From Hyphomicrobiales bacterium (GTDB lineage Bacteria > Pseudomonadota > Alphaproteobacteria > Rhizobiales > Rhizobiaceae): a stretch of DNA of 64,000 nucleotides. Numbering within the stretch: the stretch's first letter is position 1; each line of letters opens with the position of its first letter. A model generated the notes under the pieces. The model ran no database searches. It had not been told where the DNA came from and saw only the letters and a list, made by a program, of their open reading frames with translations. The translations under genes and the position numbers were made by a program. Shown here one piece after another: positions 45,523 through 54,599 of this stretch. The stretch lies in the NCBI GenBank assembly GCA_900473185.1, contig UCKU01000001.1, forward strand, positions 1-64,000, read 5' to 3'.

Positions 45523-46038
45523 ATGACGACCAGACAGTCCAGCTACTCGTATGAAGAACTTATCGCCTGCGCACATGGCGAGCTGTTCGGGCCTGGCAAT
45601 GCGCAGCTGCCTTTGCCGCCTATGCTGATGGTTCATCGCATCACGGATATCTCTGAAACGGGCGGCGCCTTCGACAAGGGCTATCTGCGAGCCGAATACG
45701 ATGTTCGCCCTGACGACTGGTATTTCCCCTGCCATTTCGAAGGCAACCCGATCATGCCCGGCTGCCTTGGCCTTGACGGCATGTGGCAGCTGACCGGCTT
45801 CTATCTGGGCTGGCTCGGCGAGCCGGGCCGCGGCATGGCGCTCTCGACCGGCGAAGTGAAGTTCAAGGGCATGGTCCGCCCGCACACGAAGCTGATTGAA
45901 TACGGTATCGACTTCAAGCGCGTCATGCGCGGCCGTCTGGTGCTCGGCACTGCCGATGGCTGGCTGAAGGCGGATGGCGAAACCATTTATCAGGCGACCG
46001 ATCTTCGCGTCGGTCTCTCGAAAGACAAGACGGCCTGA
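45523..46038 (+). CDS. fabA: 3-hydroxydecanoyl-ACP dehydratase/isomerase
   Basis: 171 residues, full length. Active-site His71 lies in [13 protein letters not shown] and Asp85 in LGLDGMWQL, matching FabA rather than FabZ. It dehydrates 3-hydroxydecanoyl-ACP and isomerises trans-2 to cis-3-decenoyl-ACP, committing carbon to unsaturated fatty acids. First gene of fabA-fabB-fabI. Confidence 0.97.
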   Translation: MTTRQSSYSYEELIACAHGELFGPGNAQLPLPPMLMVHRITDISETGGAFDKGYLRAEYDVRPDDWYFPCHFEGNPIMPGCLGLDGMWQLTGFYLGWLGEPGRGMALSTGEVKFKGMVRPHTKLIEYGIDFKRVMRGRLVLGTADGWLKADGETIYQATDLRVGLSKDKTA

Positions 46039-46084
46039 AAACCGCGTTTCGAGCGGCTCACGAAAACAACAAGGGTTTGATCAG

Positions 46085-47317
46085 ATGAGACGGGTAGTTG
46101 TCACGGGTCTAGGTGTCGTGTCTTCGATCGGAAACGACGCGGCCGAAGTCACCGAATCCCTGCGCCAGGCAAAGTCCGGTATTTCCTTCTCCAGCGATTT
46201 CGCCGAACACGGCTTCAAGTGCCAGGTCTGGGGCAGCCCCAAGCTCGGCGCCGACAAGCTCGCCGAACTGGTCGATCGTCGCGCCATGCGCTTCCTCTCG
46301 CAGGGCGGCGCCTGGAACCATGTCGCCATGAAGCAGGCGATCGCCGATTCCGGCCTGGAAGACAAGGACTACAGCGAAAACGAACGCGTCGGCATCATCA
46401 TGGGCTCGGGCGGTCCGTCCACGCGCACGCTCATCGAAGCAGCCGAGATTACCGTCAAGAACAACAGCCCGAAACGCATCGGCCCCTTCGCCGTGCCGAA
46501 GGCCATGTCGTCCACCGCGTCCGCGACGCTCGCCACCTGGTTCAAGATCCACGGCGTCAACTATTCGATCTCGTCTGCCTGCTCCACATCAGCGCACTGC
46601 ATCGGCAACGCCGTTGAAATGATCCAGTGGGGCAAGCAGGACATGATGTTTGCCGGCGGCCACGAAGATCTCGACTGGACCATGTCGAACCTCTTCGACG
46701 CCATGGGCGCCATGTCCTCCAAGTACAACGACACGCCGGATACCGCTTCCCGAGCCTATGACGTCAGCCGTGACGGCTTCGTCATCGCCGGCGGCGCTGG
46801 TGTGCTCGTCCTTGAGGAGCTGGAACATGCCAAGGCGCGCGGCGCCAAGATCTATGCCGAAATCATCGGCTACGGCGCAACCTCCGATGGCTATGACATG
46901 GTGGCTCCCTCGGGCGAGGGTGCCATCCGCTGCATGCGTCAGGCGCTGGCGACCGTGAAGGGTGATGTCGATTACATCAACACGCACGGCACCTCGACGC
47001 CGGTCGGCGACAGCAAGGAAATCGGCGCGATCCGCGCGGTTTTCGGCGAGAAGCTGCCGCATATCCAGTCCACCAAGTCGCTGACCGGCCATTCGCTCGG
47101 TGCGGCCGGCGTTCAGGAATCGATCTATTCGCTGCTGATGATGCAGGAAGGTTTCATCGGCGAAAGCGCACACATCAAGGAACTCGATCCGGAATTCGAA
47201 GGCGTGCCGATCGTCCGCAAGCGCATCGACAACGCCAAGATCGACATTGCCCTCTCCAATTCCTTCGGCTTCGGCGGCACCAACGCCACGCTCGTGTTCC
47301 AGCGCTATAACGGATAA
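46085..47317 (+). CDS. fabB: 3-oxoacyl-ACP synthase I
   Basis: 410 residues from ATG 46085; the frame opens earlier within the end of fabA, but [10 protein letters not shown] is the family start. Catalytic Cys166 ([10 protein letters not shown]), His301 (INTHGTSTP) and His336 ([10 protein letters not shown]), with Lys331 (STKSLTG). It elongates cis-3-decenoyl-ACP, the partner reaction of FabA. 46 nt after fabA and 5 nt before fabI. Confidence 0.96.
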   Translation: MRRVVVTGLGVVSSIGNDAAEVTESLRQAKSGISFSSDFAEHGFKCQVWGSPKLGADKLAELVDRRAMRFLSQGGAWNHVAMKQAIADSGLEDKDYSENERVGIIMGSGGPSTRTLIEAAEITVKNNSPKRIGPFAVPKAMSSTASATLATWFKIHGVNYSISSACSTSAHCIGNAVEMIQWGKQDMMFAGGHEDLDWTMSNLFDAMGAMSSKYNDTPDTASRAYDVSRDGFVIAGGAGVLVLEELEHAKARGAKIYAEIIGYGATSDGYDMVAPSGEGAIRCMRQALATVKGDVDYINTHGTSTPVGDSKEIGAIRAVFGEKLPHIQSTKSLTGHSLGAAGVQESIYSLLMMQEGFIGESAHIKELDPEFEGVPIVRKRIDNAKIDIALSNSFGFGGTNATLVFQRYNG

Positions 47318-47322
47318 TAACA

Positions 47323-48129
47323 ATGACCGGAATCATGCACGGTAAGCGCGGCCTCATCATGGGCGTCGCAAACAACCATTCTATCGCTTGGGGAATTTCG
47401 AAGGCGCTCGCTGCCCAGGGCGCGGAACTGGCTTTCACTTTCCAAGGTGATGCGCTCGGCAAGCGCGTCAAGCCGCTTGCTGCCGAACTCAATTCCGATT
47501 TTCTTCTGCCCTGTGATGTTGAGGACATCGCTTCGGTCGACACGGTCATCGACACGATCAAGGAGCGCTGGGGCAAGCTGGATTTCATCGTCCATGCCAT
47601 CGGCTTTTCCGACAAGAACGAGCTGAAGGGCCTCTACGCCGATACGACGCGCGAGAATTTCAGCCGCACTATGGTCATCTCCTGTTTCTCCTTCACGGAG
47701 ATCGCCAAGCGCTGTGCGCCGCTGATGGAAGATGGCGGCACCATGCTGACGCTGACTTACAACGGTTCCACGCGCGTTATCCCGAACTACAACGTCATGG
47801 GCGTCGCCAAGGCTGCTCTGGAAGCTTCCGTGCGCTATCTGGCGGCCGATTACGGTCCGCGTGGCATCCGCGTCAACGCTATCTCGGCAGGCCCGATCCG
47901 CACGCTCGCCGGCGCCGGCATTTCCGATGCCCGTGCCATCCTGTCGTGGAACCAGCGCAATGCGCCGCTGCGCAAGACCGTGACCATCGATCACGTCGGC
48001 AGCTCCGCGCTGTACCTGCTTTCGGATCTCTCGATGGGCGTGACAGGCGAAATCCACTTCGTAGACGCCGGCTACAACATCACCTCCATGCCGACACTGG
48101 AGACGCTGCGCAAGGCAGACGTCGAGTAA
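47323..48129 (+). CDS. fabI: Enoyl-ACP reductase (NADH)
   Basis: 268 residues. GVANNHSIAWGIS is the FabI nucleotide-binding loop; catalytic Tyr156-x6-Lys163 (YNVMGVAK) and Tyr146 (LTYNGS) are present. It performs the last reduction of each elongation cycle. End of the fabA-fabB-fabI operon, followed by a strong terminator. Confidence 0.96.
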   Translation: MTGIMHGKRGLIMGVANNHSIAWGISKALAAQGAELAFTFQGDALGKRVKPLAAELNSDFLLPCDVEDIASVDTVIDTIKERWGKLDFIVHAIGFSDKNELKGLYADTTRENFSRTMVISCFSFTEIAKRCAPLMEDGGTMLTLTYNGSTRVIPNYNVMGVAKAALEASVRYLAADYGPRGIRVNAISAGPIRTLAGAGISDARAILSWNQRNAPLRKTVTIDHVGSSALYLLSDLSMGVTGEIHFVDAGYNITSMPTLETLRKADVE

Positions 48130-48150
48130 GGCCGGACAGGGCTTAAAAAG

Positions 48151-48177
48151 AAAAGGCGGCCATTGGCCGCCTTTTTT
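48151..48177. terminator. Terminator after fabI
   Basis: AAAAGGCGGCC (48151-48161), ATT loop, GGCCGCCTTTT (48165-48175) and further T residues. The A and T flanks make it bidirectional; it also overlaps the end of the convergent rsmC gene by 2 nt. Confidence 0.9.
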
Positions 48178-49192
48178 ATTTACGTGCCCACAACACTTTG
48201 AAGCGGGCATTGCGGCAGGTTTCGCCGCTATCCTTGAAATGCTCCGCAAGCACCGGCTCATAAGGCAGGCCGCGATTGGCCACCAGCATCAGCCGCCCGC
48301 CGCCGCGCAGCGAGGCCGCCGCCGTCTTGATCATCGCCTGTCCGAGCGAAGGTTCGGCTGCGTGGCCCTCATGGAAGGGCGGGTTCATGATGACGAGATC
48401 GTATTTGTCCCGCACTTGCTCGCCCGCCAGATCGTGCCAGAAGAAGCGCACAGGCGCGTCCGGGCAGTTCTCCGCCAGATTGGCCTTGGCGGCCTCCAGG
48501 GCCTCGTAGTTGGCCTCGTAGAGGTCAAGGCGGGCAAGGTTAGGAGACTTCTGTGCAAGTTCGGCGGAGAGATAGCCCCAGCCGGCGCCGAAATCGGCCG
48601 CATCGCCGGTAAAATCGGTCGGCAGGCGCGAGGCGAGAAGCTGCGAACCGGCGTCGAGCCGGTCATGCGAGAACATGCCGGGCGAGGCAATGAAGCGGCC
48701 ATCGACGCGAACCGGCGACTTGCCGAACTTCGCAACGATTTCGCTGACATCGGCCGGCCGACCGAACCAGAAGGCGACGCCATGATATTTCGGCATATGC
48801 TCGGTATCGAGGCCGAAACCTTCCACACGCTTGCGCAGCGGCTGGATGCCGTCCTCCTTGCCGCCGGCGACGACGATCAGCCCACCGGCTTTCACGCAGG
48901 AAAGGGCAGCGGCGATATTGGCTTCGTTTTCGCCCTTGTGCTTGGTGCAGAGCACCAGCGCCGCGTCATAGTCTTCACCGTCGATCTCCGGTTTCGCCTC
49001 GATGCGCTGCGCCAGAAGCTGCCTGTAGAGCGGCTTGAAGCCCTGTACGGCCCCCAGGGACGCGGTAAAGCCCTCGGGCAGGGCAAAGCCTGCCTCTGCG
49101 CCGAGAAAGAGCACACGCTTGCCTTCGCCGGGCGGCGTAACGGTTTCGCTGGCAAAGGGATGGAAAAGGGTCTTCAGCGTCTCGCGGCTCAT
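48176..49192 (-). CDS. rsmC: 16S rRNA guanine-N2 methyltransferase
   Basis: 338 residues with the RsmC two-domain layout: a degenerate N-terminal methyltransferase half and a C-terminal catalytic half containing DFGAGWGYLSAEL (SAM binding) and NPPFHEG (N-methyltransferase NPPF motif). It methylates G1207 of 16S rRNA in E. coli. Convergent with fabI. Confidence 0.85.
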   Translation of the reverse strand: MSRETLKTLFHPFASETVTPPGEGKRVLFLGAEAGFALPEGFTASLGAVQGFKPLYRQLLAQRIEAKPEIDGEDYDAALVLCTKHKGENEANIAAALSCVKAGGLIVVAGGKEDGIQPLRKRVEGFGLDTEHMPKYHGVAFWFGRPADVSEIVAKFGKSPVRVDGRFIASPGMFSHDRLDAGSQLLASRLPTDFTGDAADFGAGWGYLSAELAQKSPNLARLDLYEANYEALEAAKANLAENCPDAPVRFFWHDLAGEQVRDKYDLVIMNPPFHEGHAAEPSLGQAMIKTAAASLRGGGRLMLVANRGLPYEPVLAEHFKDSGETCRNARFKVLWARK

Positions 49193-49202
49193 GATCTGGT
49201 CC

Positions 49203-49257
49203 CGTCATCTGGAGCAATTCCAGGAAACTGCGCAGCGGTTTTCGTCCGCAATTGCGC
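49203..49257. repeat. RIME-like palindromic repeat, partial copy 2
   Basis: GGAGCAATTCCAGGAAACTGCGCAGCGGTTTTCGTCCGCAATTGCGCA corresponds to the first half of the copy at 18231-18277 (GAGCAATTCCAG, GCAGCGGTTTT, CGTCC, AATTGCG). The second dyad of that copy is missing. It lies just upstream of rsmC, between rsmC and pnp. Confidence 0.65.
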
Positions 49258-49323
49258 AAAGGTCGAATACAAAAAGGGCGCGGAAACAGTCCCGCGCCCG
49301 GATATCAGCGGAGAAGGCGCGGC

Positions 49324-51474
49324 TTATTCGGCCGCTTCATCCTTCTTCTTGTCGCCCTTTTCGGCAGCCGGGATTTCCTGGCCGGTGGCCTGGTCGACAA
49401 CCTTCATGGACAGGCGAACCTTGCCGCGCTCGTCGAAGCCAAGCAGCTTGACCCAGACCTTGTCACCTTCCTTGACGACATCCTGGGTCTTCGCGACGCG
49501 CTCGGAAGCGAGCTGCGAGATGTGGACGAGACCGTCACGGGCGCCGAAGAAGTTGACGAAAGCGCCGAAGTCGGCGGTCTTGACGACCGTACCTTCGTAG
49601 ATCTGGCCAATTTCCGGCTCGGCAACGATCGAGTGGATCCACTTGCGGGCGGCTTCGATTTCCTTGCCCGAAGAGGAGGCGATCTTGACGGTACCGTCGT
49701 CCTCGATGTTGATCTTCGCGCCGGTCTTTTCGACGATTTCGCGGATGACCTTGCCGCCGGAGCCGATGACTTCGCGGATCTTGTCGACCGGAATGTTCAT
49801 GACTTCGATGCGCGGAGCGAATTCGCCGAGCTGGCCACGGCTTTCGGTGATGGCCTTCGCCATTTCGCCGAGAATGTGAGCGCGACCGCCCTGGGCCTGG
49901 CCGAGAGCGACCTTCATGATCTCTTCGGTGATACCGGCGATCTTGATGTCCATCTGCAGCGAGGTGATGCCGTCGGCAGTACCTGCGACCTTGAAGTCCA
50001 TGTCGCCGAGGTGATCTTCGTCACCGAGAATGTCGGAGAGGACAGCGAAGCGATCGCCTTCGAGGATCAGGCCCATGGCGATACCGGCAACCGGCTTCGC
50101 GAGCGGAACGCCTGCGTCCATCAGGGCGAGCGAAGTGCCGCAGACGGTGGCCATCGAGGACGAGCCATTCGACTCGGTGATCTCGGAGACGACGCGCAGC
50201 GTGTAGGGGAACTGTTCGGCCGACGGCAGCATCGGGCGAATTGCGCGCCATGCGAGCTTGCCATGACCGATTTCACGGCGACCCGGGGAGCCCATACGGC
50301 CGGTTTCGCCAACCGAGTAGGGAGGGAAGTTGTAATGGAGCAGGAAGCGCTCCTTGTACATGCCCGTCAGGCTGTCGACATACTGCTCGTCTTCGCCGGT
50401 GCCGAGGGTGGCAACCACGATCGCCTGCGTTTCACCGCGGGTAAAGAGCGCCGAACCATGCGTGCGCGGCAGAAGGCCGACTTCCGATACGATCGGACGA
50501 ACGGTTTCAAGATCGCGACCGTCGATGCGGCTCTTGGTGTCGAGAATGTTCCAGCGGACGATCTTGGCCTGCAGGTGCTTGAAGATCGCGCCGACTTCTT
50601 CGGCCGTGTAGCGGGCTTCGCCCTCTTCGGGGAGGAAGTGCGCCTTCACCTTCGCCTTGACGGCGTCGACGGCGGCGTAACGGTCAGCCTTCTGGGTGAT
50701 CTTGTAGGCTTCGCGAAGTTCACCTTCGGCAAGGCCGAGCATCTCGGTCTCGAGAGCCGAGTAGTCTTCCGGCTGAAAGTCGCGGGGCTCCTTGGCGGCA
50801 ACTTCGGCGAGCTTGATGATCGCGTCGAGAACCGGCTGGAAGCCCTTGTGGCCGAACATGACGGCGCCGAGCATGACGTCTTCCGGAAGCTCCTTGGCTT
50901 CGGATTCGACCATCAGGACGGCATCGTAGGTGCCGGCCACGACGAGGTCGAGGCTCGATTCATCCATCTCGTCGAGATGCGGGTTGAGAACGTACTCGCC
51001 ATTAATGTAGCCGACGCGTGCGCCGCCGACCGGGCCCATGAAGGGAACGCCTGACAGCGTCAGCGCCGCGGAGGTCGCGACCATGGACAGAATGTCCGGG
51101 TTGTTCTCGAGGTCGTGCTGGATGACGGTGACGACGACCTGCGTGTCGTTCTTGTAGCCTTCCGGGAAGAGCGGGCGGATCGGGCGGTCGATCAGGCGGG
51201 AAACGAGGGTTTCGTTTTCGCTCGGGCGACCTTCGCGCTTGAAGTAGCCGCCGGGGATCTTGCCGGCTGCATAGGTCTTTTCCTGATAGTTGACCGTCAG
51301 CGGGAAGAAGTCCTGGCCGGGCTTCGGAGCCTTGGCGGAAACGACGGTCGCGAGAACCACGGTTTCGCCGTAGGTGGCGAGCACAGCGCCGTCAGCCTGA
51401 CGGGCGATCTTGCCGGTCTCGAGCTTGAGCGGGCGGCCTGCCCACTCGATTTCTACTTTATGTGTATCGAACAT
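49324..51474 (-). CDS. pnp: Polyribonucleotide nucleotidyltransferase
   Basis: 716 residues from ATG 51474. Two RNase PH domains (about 1-230 and 310-550) flank an alpha-helical linker; [14 protein letters not shown] and [16 protein letters not shown] are catalytic-core segments. KH domain with [15 protein letters not shown], then S1 domain ([17 protein letters not shown]). The C-terminus is Lys/Glu-rich. Phosphorolytic 3-prime exoribonuclease of the degradosome. It follows rpsO, the classic arrangement, with a 333-nt leader. Confidence 0.97.
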   Translation of the reverse strand: MFDTHKVEIEWAGRPLKLETGKIARQADGAVLATYGETVVLATVVSAKAPKPGQDFFPLTVNYQEKTYAAGKIPGGYFKREGRPSENETLVSRLIDRPIRPLFPEGYKNDTQVVVTVIQHDLENNPDILSMVATSAALTLSGVPFMGPVGGARVGYINGEYVLNPHLDEMDESSLDLVVAGTYDAVLMVESEAKELPEDVMLGAVMFGHKGFQPVLDAIIKLAEVAAKEPRDFQPEDYSALETEMLGLAEGELREAYKITQKADRYAAVDAVKAKVKAHFLPEEGEARYTAEEVGAIFKHLQAKIVRWNILDTKSRIDGRDLETVRPIVSEVGLLPRTHGSALFTRGETQAIVVATLGTGEDEQYVDSLTGMYKERFLLHYNFPPYSVGETGRMGSPGRREIGHGKLAWRAIRPMLPSAEQFPYTLRVVSEITESNGSSSMATVCGTSLALMDAGVPLAKPVAGIAMGLILEGDRFAVLSDILGDEDHLGDMDFKVAGTADGITSLQMDIKIAGITEEIMKVALGQAQGGRAHILGEMAKAITESRGQLGEFAPRIEVMNIPVDKIREVIGSGGKVIREIVEKTGAKINIEDDGTVKIASSSGKEIEAARKWIHSIVAEPEIGQIYEGTVVKTADFGAFVNFFGARDGLVHISQLASERVAKTQDVVKEGDKVWVKLLGFDERGKVRLSMKVVDQATGQEIPAAEKGDKKKDEAAE

Positions 51475-51807
51475 GTCTTGTCCTTCAATGCAGCCGACGC
51501 GCCGTCTCCGTGAGGAGCAGCACAGCGTCGACCGCAATCAGTGTGACACATCACGGGCAAGACAACGGGAAGCTTCGAGCGGACGATTTCCCTCGGGAAA
51601 TCGGGCCAAAGCTCTTGCGAAACTCTGGCCGAAAGCATCCGGCAATCCTGCCCCATGACAGGTCAACGGTTGGTTTGGCAGATCCGGCCCATCCGGAGCT
51701 GCCGTCTTTCCATTCACACAGATAGCGCGCGCCTGGAAAATGTCATCGGGAGACGCACTCCCGGAAAAACATTCGGCGGGCGAAGCACTTCGCCCGCCGA
51801 AAAATCA
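51475..51807 (-). other. rpsO-pnp intergenic leader
   Basis: This 333-nt stretch holds the rpsO terminator hairpin and the pnp 5-prime leader. In other bacteria the pnp leader is cut by RNase III and the enzyme represses itself there; I see no long stem other than the terminator, but shorter dyads are possible. No open frame looks coding. Confidence 0.45.
51772..51801 (-). terminator. rpsO terminator hairpin
   Basis: A very strong inverted repeat: TTCGGCGGGCGAAG at 51772-51785 and CTTCGCCCGCCGAA at 51788-51801. On the minus strand it is followed by TGTTTTT, making a good intrinsic terminator 6 nt past the rpsO stop. Readthrough would carry transcription into pnp. Confidence 0.85.
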
Positions 51808-52077
51808 TTAGCGGCGGATACCCAGGCCGTTGATCAGCTTGGTGTAGCGGCCTTCGTCCTTCTTCTTGAGATAGTCAAGAAGCGAGCGGCGGCTGGAAAC
51901 GAGCGTCAGCAGACCACGGCGGGAATGGTTATCCTTCTTGTGGTCCTTGAAGTGTTCAGTCAGGTTGTTGATGCGCTCGGTGAGGATCGCAACCTGTACT
52001 TCCGGCGAACCGGTGTCGCCCTCGGTGGTCGCATATTCCTTGATCAGCGCAGCCTTGCGCTCAGCAGTGATCGACAT
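51808..52077 (-). CDS. rpsO: 30S ribosomal protein S15
   Basis: 89 residues from ATG 52077, exact family length. [43 protein letters not shown] and the C-terminal [12 protein letters not shown] are canonical. Binds 16S rRNA in the 30S platform. Between an alpha/beta hydrolase gene and pnp. Confidence 0.98.
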   Translation of the reverse strand: MSITAERKAALIKEYATTEGDTGSPEVQVAILTERINNLTEHFKDHKKDNHSRRGLLTLVSSRRSLLDYLKKKDEGRYTKLINGLGIRR

Positions 52078-52228
52078 CGGACAATCCTTTCGTTGAGAGG
52101 AGTTTAAGTCGCCAAAAGCCGGGATGTCGTCCAGCCTTGGCCGCGAATGCAATCGGGGATACCCTGATGCTGGCGCTGCCTATAAACCAAATAAGCAGCG
52201 ATGGAAAGAGGGGACACCCGTAGCGGTT

Positions 52229-53080
52229 TCAGCGCCCCGCCATGGCCTCCCGGATCATCGCGTCGTATCCCTCGGGATCCTGCAGCATGGCGAAATGGCT
52301 GGCATCCTTCAGAATGACGAGTTTTGCGCCTGGAATTTCCTTCGCCATCATCTCTGTATGATCGAGCTTTACGGCCTCGTCATGATCGCCGATGGCGAGC
52401 GTGACCGGCACCGTAATCTTTCCGAGATCCGCTGCCGTCCAGGCGGGCTGTGTCGCCCACATTTCCGAGATTTGTTTGACGAAGGCGTCGTATTCGTTCG
52501 GCGTCGGCGACAGTTTTTTGTAATATTCGCCGGCGACGTTGATGTAGTTGTTGAAGGTCTTGTTGCTCATGACGTCGGACTTTACGCCGTCGGTCGTGAC
52601 ATTTGCCGCCTGGGCGATGACGCGCGTGAGCTTCTCCGGATGTTTCATCGCCATGTCGATGCCGATGATGCCGCCGTCCGACCAGCCAACCAGCGTCACC
52701 TTGCCGATTTTCAGATAGTCGAGAAGTGCTGCATAATCCGATGTCATCAGATCATAGCCGAAAGGCTGCTGGCTGCGCGTCGAGCGCCCATGCCCGCGGC
52801 TGTCAGCGACAATGACAAGGTGATCCCTAGCGAAATCGGCGACCTGATGGCCCCAGACATCGGCATTTCCAAGCCCGCCATGGATGAAGAGGATCGGGTC
52901 GCCCTCGCCATATTCGGCGTAATACATCTTGATGTCGTTGACTTCAGCCATGCCGCTCGCCTTCGGCTCCGGCATGGAAGGAAAGGCCGGAAGTTCGGCC
53001 CAGCGCTCGCCAGATTGAGCGCTGGCAACAGTCAGAAACAGTGAAAAGAACGTCAGTATTGCAAGTGTAATTCTGCGCAT
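52229..53080 (-). CDS. Exported alpha/beta hydrolase
   Basis: 283 residues from ATG 53080 behind GGGGAAGAG. Signal peptide (ITLAILTFFSLFLTVASAQS). Alpha/beta-hydrolase core: oxyanion segment LFIHGGLGNADVW, nucleophile Ser in LVGWSDGGIIG, acid Asp in LAIGDHDEAV, and His in DASHFAMLQ. It resembles exported 3-oxoadipate enol-lactonase-like esterases; substrate unknown. It separates truB from rpsO, two genes usually adjacent, and lies on the same strand. Confidence 0.85.
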   Translation of the reverse strand: MRRITLAILTFFSLFLTVASAQSGERWAELPAFPSMPEPKASGMAEVNDIKMYYAEYGEGDPILFIHGGLGNADVWGHQVADFARDHLVIVADSRGHGRSTRSQQPFGYDLMTSDYAALLDYLKIGKVTLVGWSDGGIIGIDMAMKHPEKLTRVIAQAANVTTDGVKSDVMSNKTFNNYINVAGEYYKKLSPTPNEYDAFVKQISEMWATQPAWTAADLGKITVPVTLAIGDHDEAVKLDHTEMMAKEIPGAKLVILKDASHFAMLQDPEGYDAMIREAMAGR

Positions 53081-53177
53081 ACTCTTCCCCTTTGACGGGC
53101 CTTCATGGCCCGCGGGAAAACATATCGCATCGCGATCGTCTGACAATTGCCGCCATTGTTGCGGCGGGCCGACGACC

Positions 53178-54110
53178 TCAGCCGAAAACGCGCTTCGGCC
53201 GGAATTCGCCCTGCCCAATCTCGCCGATCGCGATCAGGCGGCCGCGGGCCGTCGCGTAGGCCTCGCTTTCGGCAACGGGCGCATCGCGACCGCGCACCAG
53301 GATAGGGTTGCCCATTTTCAGCCGGTGCGCCTGATCATCGCTGACAACAAGGTGTGGCAGGGCTGACAGCGCCTCGCAGGTATCGATCAGTAGTGCGTCG
53401 AGGGCGGCAAGGCGCTCATCCATGTCCTCGATCTCTTCGAGCGCAGTGAGCTTTGCAAGCGGCACCATCGTCTCTTCGGCGAAGGGTGCTACGAAGGTGC
53501 GGCGCAGGCCGGAAATATGACCGTAGCAGCCGAGTTCGCGGCCGAAATCGCGGGCAAGCGCCCGCACATAGGTGCCCTTGCCGCATTCCACCTCGAAATG
53601 CGCCGTGTTGGCATCCGGGCAGGCGAGAAGCGTCAGACGATGAACCTCCACCTCGCGCGAGGGGATCTCGACCACTTCGCCGTCGCGCGCCAGATCATAG
53701 GCGCGTTCACCGGCGATCTTGATCGCGGAAAACTGCGGCGGAACCTGGCTGATCGTGCCGATATATTTCGGCAGGATATTGCGGATCTCCTGTTCGCTCG
53801 GGCGCTTGTCGGAGTTCTGCGTAACCTCGCCCTCGAGGTCGTCGGTCGCCCGTTCCTCACCCCAGCTCACCGTGAATTCGTAAATCTTGCGGCCGTCCAT
53901 CACATAGGGAACGGTTTTGGTGGCGTCGCCAAGCGCAATCGGCAGCATGCCCGAAGCAAGCGGATCGAGCGTGCCGGCATGGCCGCACTTCTGCGCCTTG
54001 AAGAGCCACTTGATCTTGGAAACGGCTTCCGTCGAGCCAAAATCCACCGGCTTGTCGAGGATCAGCCAGCCGGAAATCGGGCGGCCTTTGGGTTTGCGTG
54101 GTCTGGACAT
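53178..54110 (-). CDS. truB: tRNA pseudouridine-55 synthase
   Basis: 310 residues. [14 protein letters not shown] and [16 protein letters not shown] with catalytic Asp49 are diagnostic; [17 protein letters not shown] and [12 protein letters not shown] follow as in TruB. It modifies U55 in the T-loop of tRNAs. 12 nt after rbfA in the rimP-nusA-infB operon. Confidence 0.96.
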   Translation of the reverse strand: MSRPRKPKGRPISGWLILDKPVDFGSTEAVSKIKWLFKAQKCGHAGTLDPLASGMLPIALGDATKTVPYVMDGRKIYEFTVSWGEERATDDLEGEVTQNSDKRPSEQEIRNILPKYIGTISQVPPQFSAIKIAGERAYDLARDGEVVEIPSREVEVHRLTLLACPDANTAHFEVECGKGTYVRALARDFGRELGCYGHISGLRRTFVAPFAEETMVPLAKLTALEEIEDMDERLAALDALLIDTCEALSALPHLVVSDDQAHRLKMGNPILVRGRDAPVAESEAYATARGRLIAIGEIGQGEFRPKRVFG

Positions 54111-54122
54111 CAGTCTCTTCTG

Positions 54123-54524
54123 TTATTCGTCATCGTTTTCGAGATCGCGGCTCACCTCGGGTGAGCGCAACAGCTCGTCGATCTTCTTGTAATTGTCGAA
54201 GCTGGTATCGTCGCGGAAGCGTACTTCCGGCATGTATTTCATCTGTCTCAGCTGCGGCCCGAGCCGGCCGCGAATGAACTTCGCATTGCGGTTCAAGGCA
54301 TCGATGACGACGCTATGGTCGGAAACGCCGAGCGGCGTCACATAGGCCGTCGCGATCTTCAGGTCGGGCGACATGCGCACCTCGGAGATCGAGATCACGG
54401 TCGCCTCGATGACGTCGTCACGCACTTCGCCGCGCTGCAGCACCTGGGTGATCGCTGCGCGAACCTGCTCGCCGACGCGCAGCATGCGCTGCGAGGGTGC
54501 CGAGGTTGTGGGTCTTGTTGCCAT
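54123..54524 (-). CDS. rbfA: Ribosome-binding factor A
   Basis: 133 residues with the RbfA KH-like fold: [42 protein letters not shown] segments and [22 protein letters not shown]. It helps mature the 16S rRNA 5-prime end. A hairpin lies between it and infB. Confidence 0.95.
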   Translation of the reverse strand: MATRPTTSAPSQRMLRVGEQVRAAITQVLQRGEVRDDVIEATVISISEVRMSPDLKIATAYVTPLGVSDHSVVIDALNRNAKFIRGRLGPQLRQMKYMPEVRFRDDTSFDNYKKIDELLRSPEVSRDLENDDE

Positions 54525-54545
54525 TGTTCTTTATCCCAAATGGAT

Positions 54546-54575
54546 CGGGCGCCGGACTGGATCATCCGGCGCCCG
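54546..54575 (-). other. Hairpin between infB and rbfA
   Basis: CGGGCGCCGGA (54546-54556) and TCCGGCGCCCG (54565-54575) form an 11-bp GC-rich stem with an 8-nt loop. No T tract follows on the minus strand, so it is more likely an mRNA processing or stabilising element than a terminator. Confidence 0.45.
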
Positions 54576-54599
54576 TTCAAGATTTCAATCGTCGCCCGA

